A DNA stretch of 31,657 bases from an uncultured Blautia sp. (GTDB lineage Bacteria > Bacillota > Clostridia > Lachnospirales > Lachnospiraceae): NCBI RefSeq assembly GCF_934371575.1, contig NZ_CAKRNY010000042.1:1-31657 (forward strand). Direction: 5' to 3'. The translations under genes were made by a program, and so were the position numbers. Of the stretch, positions 15,311-21,786 are shown piece by piece. The number at the start of each line of letters is the position of its first letter. Position 1 is the first letter of the stretch. The notes under the pieces are model-generated. The model made no database searches and had not been told where the DNA came from. It was given only the letters and a program-made list of their open reading frames with translations.

Positions 15311-15385
15311 AAAGAGAACATCTTTTATTTTAAACAAAAGTACATGGACACATGGCTGGCGAATTAGAATAGAAGATGTTTTTTT
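15311..15385 (+). ncRNA. Structured leader RNA, copy 2, ahead of cutC
   Basis: The left arm 15317-15330 (AACATCTTTTATTT) pairs with the right arm 15367-15380 (GAATAGAAGATGTT) over 14 positions, then a U-run to 15385. The cutC ribosome binding site starts only four bases later. Relative to copy 1 the U-A pair at position 6 of the stem has become C-G, a compensatory change. Both copies share AAAGAGAACAT at the 5' edge and similar loop words (ACATG, ACAT). A weak promoter (GTGCAA / CATAAT, 15270-15298) may lie just upstream. Confidence 0.65.
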
Positions 15386-15401
15386 ACAGGGAGGTTTGAA
15401 A

Positions 15402-16148
15402 ATGAAAGATAGTATTTTAGAAGTTTGCGCGGATTCTGTGGAATCAGTACTGGCTGCCGAAAAAGGCGGCGCTGACCGAATAGAACTGTGCAGCAACATT
15501 GTAATCGGGGGAACGACTCCTTCTGAAAGCCTTTTCCGTGAGATCAGAAAGTACAGCGATATCAGGATCCATGCACTGATTCGCCCAAGATTTGGTGACT
15601 TCTGTTATACGGAATATGAGTTCAATATTATTAAGGACGAAGTGAAGCGTTTCAGAGAACTTGGTGCCCAGGGCGTGGTAATCGGGATGCTGAAGCCGAA
15701 TGGAACCATGGATATGGAGCATATGAAAGCACTTATGGAAGAGAGCGGTGATATGTCTGTAACTCTTCACCGTGCTTTTGATGTATGCAAAGACTGGGAG
15801 GAAGCACTGGAGCAGTCAGTGTCTCTTGGAATCAATACCATTCTGACTTCAGGACAGCATAACAATTGCGTGGAAGGAATGGATGTGCTGAAGGAGCTTC
15901 AGAAGAAAAGCCGGGGACGCATCCGTATTATGGCAGGAGCAGGAATCAATGCTCAGGCAATTTCAGTAATTCATCAGGAAACCGGTATTCAGGATTACCA
16001 TATGACCGGTAAGATTCTGATGGACAGTGAAATGAAATACCGCAAAGAAGGTGTCAATATGGGACTTCCATGTCTCAGTGAATTTGAAATCTTCAGAACT
16101 GATGAAAATGAAGTTCGCAAAGCGCGAAATGTAATTGATAAATTTTAA
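15402..16148 (+). CDS. cutC: CutC-family protein
   Basis: A 248-aa TIM-barrel protein of the CutC family, cytoplasmic. Visible family blocks: LEVCADSVESVLAAEKGGAD and RIELCSNIVIGGTTPS at the N-terminus, HALIRPRFGDFCYTEYE (about residues 57-73), GVVIGMLKPNGTMD, VTLHRAFDVCKDWEEAL, ILTSGQ and IMAGAGI. The family was named for copper homeostasis, but its biochemical activity is poorly defined, and here the neighbours are peptide uptake and hydrolysis genes with nothing related to copper. ATG 15402 has GGGAGG seven bases upstream. It follows leader copy 2 and is 12 bp from the next gene. Confidence 0.9.
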   Translation: MKDSILEVCADSVESVLAAEKGGADRIELCSNIVIGGTTPSESLFREIRKYSDIRIHALIRPRFGDFCYTEYEFNIIKDEVKRFRELGAQGVVIGMLKPNGTMDMEHMKALMEESGDMSVTLHRAFDVCKDWEEALEQSVSLGINTILTSGQHNNCVEGMDVLKELQKKSRGRIRIMAGAGINAQAISVIHQETGIQDYHMTGKILMDSEMKYRKEGVNMGLPCLSEFEIFRTDENEVRKARNVIDKF

Positions 16149-16160
16149 CAGGAGGATGCT

Positions 16161-18656
16161 ATGTTTCTGAAAGAAAATAGAGAAAGAATTGAGAAAGAGT
16201 TTGATAGTCTGAGGGAAACGCTTAAGGATCGAAAATATCCTATGGATGAAATTACAAGAAGACTGGAGGAATGTGAGGACTCTATTGGCCTTGCAATGAA
16301 ATATCTGTATATTACCGCTCCTTACAGTGATTTTGCCAATTACCCATTTGATACGATTCTGCAGTTTGCAAAGCATGGTGTATTTCTTTATGAGAATCTG
16401 GAATCCGTGAGAAATCTTCCGGAAGAACTGTTTTTGAATTATGTGCTTCAGCACAGAGTAAACGAAGAAGAAGTAATCCCTTGCAGAGAAGAATTCTGGA
16501 ATTTATTAAAGGATAGAGTCAGTGGGAAAAGCCAGATGGATGCGGCAATTGAGGTGAATTTCTGGTGCGCAGAGGAAGCAACCTATCACAGCGGTGACAG
16601 CCGTACTCTTGCAGCATTAACTGTATATAAAAGAGGCTATGGAAGATGCGGTGAGGAATCGGTACTTCTTGTAAATGCACTTCGAAGCGTTGGAATTCCT
16701 GCACGTCAGGTTTACGTTCCAAGATGGTCCCACTGCGATGACAACCATGCATGGGTAGAATTATGGTGTGATGGAAAATGGCATTTTACAGGTGCCTGCG
16801 AGCCGCTTATGATTCTGGATAAAGGCTGGTTTACCAGTGCATCCTCAAGAGCTATGATGGTACATTCCAGATGGTTTGACAGCAAGCTTCCTGAAACAGA
16901 GAATATTATTGGTAAAAAAGATGCAGCTGCCATGCTGAATCAGCTTGAGCGCTATGCAATCACGAAAACTATTACTGTGAAGGTTACAGATCCGCAGAAA
17001 AATCCGGTGAAAGGTGTGAAAGTATCCTTCCAGATCTTAAATTATGCAGAGTATTTTTCCGCAGCAGAGGTAGTAACAGATGAGAACGGCTGTGTTTCCC
17101 TTGTAACAGGACTTGGAACCGTGCGCGTCCAGGCATATGACGAAGAACGTCAGCTCTTCGGATCTGATGATATGGATGTGAGAAACTGCGACAGACTTGA
17201 AATCACTTTAGCTCCGGTGGATGAGCTTGGAAGCGGAGCAAAGGAGTGGAAATCTGTGGATGTCATTGCTCCGGTGGATGCACCTGTGAATACTGCAATG
17301 CCAACAAAAGAACAGAAGGAAGAAGGAACAAAGCGCTTAAATGATGCCAATGTCATCCGTAAAGCAAAGAAAGAAAACTGGGTAAACCCTGAGAAGCTTA
17401 TTTTCCTTCAGAAAACAGAAGATGCAGATCTTCGAAAGTCTATGATGGAGCAGCTGTCTGAAAAAGACGGAACAGACTGTATCAGCAGCATTCTTGAGGA
17501 GCATCTGGAGTACGCAAAAGCATATGCAGGAAAAATGGACGATGCTTTATTTATGCCATACATACTGAATCCACGTATTGAGGATGAGGTTCTGCGCTGC
17601 TACAGAAAAGGTATTTTAGAATATTTTACAGAGGAGCAGAAAGCTGCATTCTGTGAAAATCCAATCAGCATCTGGAATTATATCCAGGAAAACATAAAAG
17701 AATATTCCGGTCACGAAAGAGCTTCCGCAATTACAACCCCATATGAATGCCTGAGATCAGGACTTGGAACAGTACGTTCCCAGAAGGTTCTGTTTGTTGC
17801 TATCGCCAGAACACTTGGCATTCCGGCACGATTAAATCCGCTGAACACTGCAATGGAGTACTGGATGGATGACCAGTTCCTTCCGGTTATCAAAGAGCAG
17901 AAGAAAGATGGCCTTCTGATCCTGAAAAAAGAGGCTGATTCCTCCTGGACTTATTTCCAGCACTGGAGCATCGGACAGCTGATCAATGGAGAGTTTGTTT
18001 CTCTGGATCTGACCAATACAGAATGGGATGGGGATGAGATGAGAATTCCGGTTGTTCCGGGACTGTACCGTCTGATCACCACAAACCGTCTTCCAAATGG
18101 AAATCAGTTTGCTTATGAAAAATTTGTTTCCATTGGCGAAAACGGCGAAATGATTCGTACCGAAACACTTCTTCTTCGTAAAGCAGAGCTTTCTGATATG
18201 CTGGAGCGTATCGATCTTCCGGAATTTGAAGTTGGTAAGGAAGACGGAACGTCTGTAACATGTGAGCAGCTTACTGCTGATGGCAAGAAAATCCTCATGT
18301 GGCTGGAAGAAAGCTGTGAGCCAACAGAACATATTTTGAACGAAATGTTGGAACAGAAAGAAAAATTCCATGAATTCGCAAAAAATATCTGCTTTATGGT
18401 AAGAACTAAAAAAGCGAAAGAAGACGAGCTTCTTGCAAAGGTTCTGGGCGAGTTTACAGACATAGCTGTGTATTATGATTCCTTTGAAGAGAATATTGAG
18501 CTTCTTGGAAGAAGAATGTATGTGGATCCGGACAAGCTTCCGCTTATTCTTGTAACAAATGGAGTATCAACAGGCATTTATGCAACAAGCGGATATAATG
18601 TAGGAACCGGTGACATGCTGATCCGTATAATGAACGAGGTGCCGGAGGCAAAGTAG
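16161..18656 (+). CDS. Transglutaminase-like multidomain protein, cytoplasmic
   Basis: An 831-aa protein. An N-terminal helical part leads to a transglutaminase-like core (about 130-225) with the nucleophile in GYGRCGEES (Cys163) and NHAW (His196). The usual aspartate position appears to be glycine in FTGACEP (Gly211). An Ig-like carboxypeptidase-regulatory-type domain follows (about 268-350). A second transglutaminase-like segment (about 470-570) has GLGTVRSQK where the cysteine is valine (Val538). The C-terminal part (about 695-825) looks like a thioredoxin fold, with cis-proline LPLILVT but no CxxC. I recall similar proteins in Bacteroidetes as exported; this one has no signal peptide. AGGAGG precedes ATG 16161. 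It may be an amidase or protease, or a PNGase-like glycopeptide hydrolase. The substrate is unknown. Confidence 0.82.
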   Translation: MFLKENRERIEKEFDSLRETLKDRKYPMDEITRRLEECEDSIGLAMKYLYITAPYSDFANYPFDTILQFAKHGVFLYENLESVRNLPEELFLNYVLQHRVNEEEVIPCREEFWNLLKDRVSGKSQMDAAIEVNFWCAEEATYHSGDSRTLAALTVYKRGYGRCGEESVLLVNALRSVGIPARQVYVPRWSHCDDNHAWVELWCDGKWHFTGACEPLMILDKGWFTSASSRAMMVHSRWFDSKLPETENIIGKKDAAAMLNQLERYAITKTITVKVTDPQKNPVKGVKVSFQILNYAEYFSAAEVVTDENGCVSLVTGLGTVRVQAYDEERQLFGSDDMDVRNCDRLEITLAPVDELGSGAKEWKSVDVIAPVDAPVNTAMPTKEQKEEGTKRLNDANVIRKAKKENWVNPEKLIFLQKTEDADLRKSMMEQLSEKDGTDCISSILEEHLEYAKAYAGKMDDALFMPYILNPRIEDEVLRCYRKGILEYFTEEQKAAFCENPISIWNYIQENIKEYSGHERASAITTPYECLRSGLGTVRSQKVLFVAIARTLGIPARLNPLNTAMEYWMDDQFLPVIKEQKKDGLLILKKEADSSWTYFQHWSIGQLINGEFVSLDLTNTEWDGDEMRIPVVPGLYRLITTNRLPNGNQFAYEKFVSIGENGEMIRTETLLLRKAELSDMLERIDLPEFEVGKEDGTSVTCEQLTADGKKILMWLEESCEPTEHILNEMLEQKEKFHEFAKNICFMVRTKKAKEDELLAKVLGEFTDIAVYYDSFEENIELLGRRMYVDPDKLPLILVTNGVSTGIYATSGYNVGTGDMLIRIMNEVPEAK

Positions 18657-18659
18657 AGT

Positions 18660-19919
18660 ATGAGTGGAGAAAAAGCATTTCATATGGATAGAATTGAATG
18701 CCAGGGAGAACGTCAGCTGAAATTCGTACAGGATACCGGCTATATAAGAGAAGCCGGTACTGAGGGGGAATATAAGGCAGCAGAGTATATTCTCCGGGAA
18801 ATCAAAAATGTTTCCCAGGAAGCAAATCCGGAACGTGTATTTTTTGACTGCCCGGATTATGTGGAAAAAAAGGCAGAGTTTACCATTTGTGAACCTTACG
18901 AAAAGTCCTATACAGTAAGAGCTTATTTAAACGGCGCCTGCACAGGGGAAGAGGGGCTAACAGCCCCCCTCCTCTATGTGGGAAAAGGTGATGCTATCAG
19001 CCTGAAGCATGCAAAAGGTGCTGTGGTTTTGGTGTGCGAAACGGTACGAGAGGCAATGTGCCAGAAGCTTCAGGAAGCAGGTGCGCTGGGATTTGTCACT
19101 GTCTGTGGAACTCCTTTGGATGAGGGAGAAGACCGGATACCCCTTCAGTATAGAAGAGGAAAATCCTCTCTTGCAGGAGCTGCCATTCATTATGTGGACG
19201 CAGTTGAACTGTTGGAAAAAGGAGCTTCTAAGTGTCATCTGACTGTAGTGCAGGAATCGATTATCAGAAAGTCTTCCAACGTGTCAGTCCGAATTAAGGG
19301 AAGTGAATTTCCGGAAGAAATCGTAACAGTAACCGCTCATTATGACTCTGTTCCGGAAGGTCCTGGGGCATATGATAACATGTCCGGCGGGGCTATGGTT
19401 ATGGAAGCATACCGTTATTTTGCAGAGAATCAGCCAAAGAGAAGCATAGAGTTTATCTGGTTTGGTGCCGAAGAAAAGGGACTGGTAGGAAGCCGGGAAT
19501 ATGCTAAAGCACACGAAGCAGAATTGAAACAGCATGTTTTCAATCTGAATGTGGATCTGGCAGGTCAGCTGATCGGGGGAAATGTACTTGGAATTACAGC
19601 TGATGTGTCCGTTTGTGACAGGATCAGACAGCTTTTGGAGGAACATGATCTTCCTGCCGATATCAAAAATCAGGTATGGGCAAGTGATTCCAATACCTTT
19701 GCCTGGAAAGGAATTCCTGCCCTGACTGTGAACCGGGATGGATTCGGCATGCACACCAGACATGACAAGGCACAGCTGATTTCACCATGGGCACTGGCAC
19801 AGGGGGCAAGGCTTCTCACTACCATGGCCTGCTGGCTGGCAAATGAACCTGAGCTTTTATTTAAACGGGAGATTCCGGCAGAAATGCAGGAAGAATTGTC
19901 CGGGTATTTTAAGAAATGA
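18660..19919 (+). CDS. M28-family zinc metallopeptidase
   Basis: A 419-aa probable aminopeptidase. All M28 metal and catalytic residues are in place: TAHYDS (His227, Asp229), AYDN (Asp239), GAEEKG (Glu271 base, Glu272), NVDLAG (Asp299) and GMHTRHD (His365). A PA-like insert precedes the catalytic domain (about residues 85-190). No signal peptide is present, so it acts in the cytosol, where it could trim imported peptides. It starts three bases after the transglutaminase-like gene stop, with GGAGG about 11 bases upstream, and ends in an ATGA overlap with the next gene, so all three are one transcript. Confidence 0.9.
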   Translation: MSGEKAFHMDRIECQGERQLKFVQDTGYIREAGTEGEYKAAEYILREIKNVSQEANPERVFFDCPDYVEKKAEFTICEPYEKSYTVRAYLNGACTGEEGLTAPLLYVGKGDAISLKHAKGAVVLVCETVREAMCQKLQEAGALGFVTVCGTPLDEGEDRIPLQYRRGKSSLAGAAIHYVDAVELLEKGASKCHLTVVQESIIRKSSNVSVRIKGSEFPEEIVTVTAHYDSVPEGPGAYDNMSGGAMVMEAYRYFAENQPKRSIEFIWFGAEEKGLVGSREYAKAHEAELKQHVFNLNVDLAGQLIGGNVLGITADVSVCDRIRQLLEEHDLPADIKNQVWASDSNTFAWKGIPALTVNRDGFGMHTRHDKAQLISPWALAQGARLLTTMACWLANEPELLFKREIPAEMQEELSGYFKK

Positions 19920-21403
19920 AAGAACATAGTTTACAGTTTTTCTTTGAAAATGTATGCGCGTCCTGTCACGAAGAGGATGAATTTTATCAATTGTTTAACC
20001 GTTGTATTTCAAAAGAAGAGAAGCAGGAGCTGTCTTATGAAATACGAACCTATAATGTGTTTCAGGATGCAGATATGCAGGCCTATGAAAAAGCATTGGC
20101 GGAAAATGGGAGAAGCAAAGCGGATACAGAACTTCCTGTTCTGCTGATTGACGGAAAGTGGATCAGCGGTTATGAAAATATGGAGAAGGAATTGCATGGG
20201 GTGCTTTTGGGGGAAAGTGGGTCCGGCGAAGAGAATGATAAACAGGAAGAAAGGCAAAAAGACGAGGCTGAGAACGGGCATACAATAGAAAAAACTGACA
20301 GTGTTCAGGCAATTTTGCAATCAGACATATGGGAAGTACTGTCAAAGAAGGATACAGGAATCCTGTTCTTTGATACCTATTCCTGCACTGATTGCAAAGA
20401 AGCCGGTGAATATCTTGCTGAACTTCAGAATGAGCTGGAGTTTGGCGAGATAGAAATCAATGTAAGTGAAGGCGAAAACCTGGCTTTGTTTAAAGAGCTT
20501 TTGCAAATGGCAGGGCGAAGGGATGAAGATGGCAAGGTTCCGGCAGTTTTAGCCGGAGATCAGATGCTTCTTGGAAAAGAAGAAATACAAGAGAAGCTGG
20601 AAGAGGTTCTTGGCAGTGGGAAAGCCACGCCAGAAGAACTGAAGAGTAGCCTTATGAAGGTAACGGGAACAGAAGAAATCCAGACAGCGAGTATTCCGGT
20701 TATGTTTGGAGCCGGACTTCTGGCTGGCTTTAATCCATGTTCTATTTCCATGCTTCTCATGCTGTTTTCCATATTACTTATAGGACGTGCTTCTGTCTTA
20801 AAAAATGGAATTTTATATTTAATTGGAAAATATGCAACATATTTGGGAATAGGGATTCTTTTTTGTGTGGCTGCAGCCAGAATTGACCAGCAGCTTTTAA
20901 GCCATGTTGGAAATGCAGTAGGTGTGGCAGTAACAATTCTGTTTCTGGCAGCGGCAGTATTGAATTTTCTGGATTTTCTGAATGTGCGAAAGATGGAATA
21001 CGGGAAGGTGCGAATGCAGCTTCCAGCCAAAATGCGTCATTTTAATCATACACTTATTAAAAAAGCACAGAATGTGGAAGGGGTATTTTTAAGCCTTCTT
21101 GTTCTGGGTCTTGGCATAGCCATCTCCATTGGAGAATTTTTCTGCACAGGCCAGATTTATATGGCATCCCTTTTATATTTGATAAAAAGCACCAATGCGC
21201 AGTTTATCCAGCTGTTTTTCAGGCTTCTGGTTTATGTAACTGCTATGAGTATTCCCGCAGTATGTGTTTTGCTTGTGATTTATAAAACCAGGAAAACCCA
21301 GCGCGTTTCTGAATTTATGCTGGAGCATATGGCAGGGATTAAATTGCTGAATGCCATATTATTTGCATGTTATGCTCTTTATTTTGTGGTAACAGCTATG
21401 TAA
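19916..21403 (+). CDS. Double thioredoxin-CcdA membrane fusion
   Basis: A 495-aa protein. Two thioredoxin-like domains come first: CxxC at Cys14/Cys17 (VCASCHE) with cis-Pro74, and CxxC at Cys157/Cys160 (YSCTDCKE) with cis-Pro209, separated by an acidic linker (about 100-125). The C-terminal half (about 255-495) has six hydrophobic segments with the CcdA/DsbD redox cysteines in GFNPCSIS (Cys275) and GEFFCTGQ (Cys410). CcdA-type proteins pass electrons across the membrane. With no signal peptide, both thioredoxin domains should lie in the cytoplasm as built-in electron donors. ATG 19916 overlaps the preceding stop (ATGA) with no own binding site, indicating coupling to the peptidase. Confidence 0.82.
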   Translation: MKEHSLQFFFENVCASCHEEDEFYQLFNRCISKEEKQELSYEIRTYNVFQDADMQAYEKALAENGRSKADTELPVLLIDGKWISGYENMEKELHGVLLGESGSGEENDKQEERQKDEAENGHTIEKTDSVQAILQSDIWEVLSKKDTGILFFDTYSCTDCKEAGEYLAELQNELEFGEIEINVSEGENLALFKELLQMAGRRDEDGKVPAVLAGDQMLLGKEEIQEKLEEVLGSGKATPEELKSSLMKVTGTEEIQTASIPVMFGAGLLAGFNPCSISMLLMLFSILLIGRASVLKNGILYLIGKYATYLGIGILFCVAAARIDQQLLSHVGNAVGVAVTILFLAAAVLNFLDFLNVRKMEYGKVRMQLPAKMRHFNHTLIKKAQNVEGVFLSLLVLGLGIAISIGEFFCTGQIYMASLLYLIKSTNAQFIQLFFRLLVYVTAMSIPAVCVLLVIYKTRKTQRVSEFMLEHMAGIKLLNAILFACYALYFVVTAM

Positions 21404-21428
21404 CCGCTTTACAAATATTTTATACCTT

Positions 21429-21731
21429 TCAGGCTGTCAGAATGCATTGTGTGATGATTTCAAAATCAGCATACTCACACATTTTCGGACCTGGCTCCGG
21501 GGAGCTGTCAGCAAGCAGTTCTTCATGCAGTTCATGGGTAAGACGTACGCGAACGGCACCCCTGTGTATATAGCAGGGGTCCGGATCATTAAAAAAATGG
21601 ATGCTCTTTTGGATGATAATGGAATCCCTAAGTGGGATATCCTTGAGCAGACCTTCATAGAGAATCCCTTCAGGTCCGTAAACAGAAACAGCTGGCAGCC
21701 GGGATTCGGATTTTTTATTCTTAAAGAACAT
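21429..21731 (-). CDS. Small conserved-looking hypothetical protein
   Basis: A 100-aa minus-strand frame starting MFFKNKKSESRLPAVSVYGP. The core IQKSIHFFNDPDPCYIHRGA resembles a short family I recall as hypothetical in Lachnospiraceae. AAGGAG lies seven to nine bases before ATG 21731 on the correct strand, which supports this frame over the 103-codon plus-strand frame it overlaps. It converges on the CcdA fusion gene and diverges from the AraC gene. No domain of known function or signal peptide is seen. Confidence 0.6.
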   Translation of the reverse strand: MFFKNKKSESRLPAVSVYGPEGILYEGLLKDIPLRDSIIIQKSIHFFNDPDPCYIHRGAVRVRLTHELHEELLADSSPEPGPKMCEYADFEIITQCILTA

Positions 21732-21786
21732 ATGCAGGCTCTCCTTTGTATACAATGAAACTGCTGTTCACAGTAACTCTGAGTTT

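Noticed and set aside
8731..15385. The two leader copies as simple duplicated terminators of upstream genes
   Set aside because: Copy 1 lies downstream of a promoter and not behind a gene, so it cannot serve only to end an upstream transcript.
15402..16148. A copper-homeostasis role for the CutC-family gene
   Set aside because: No copper transporter, chaperone or copper-responsive regulator is nearby; the family name alone is not enough.
21447..21758. A 103-codon plus-strand frame between the two operons
   Set aside because: No ribosome binding site at its start, while the opposite frame has AAGGAG at the right distance and a more protein-like sequence.
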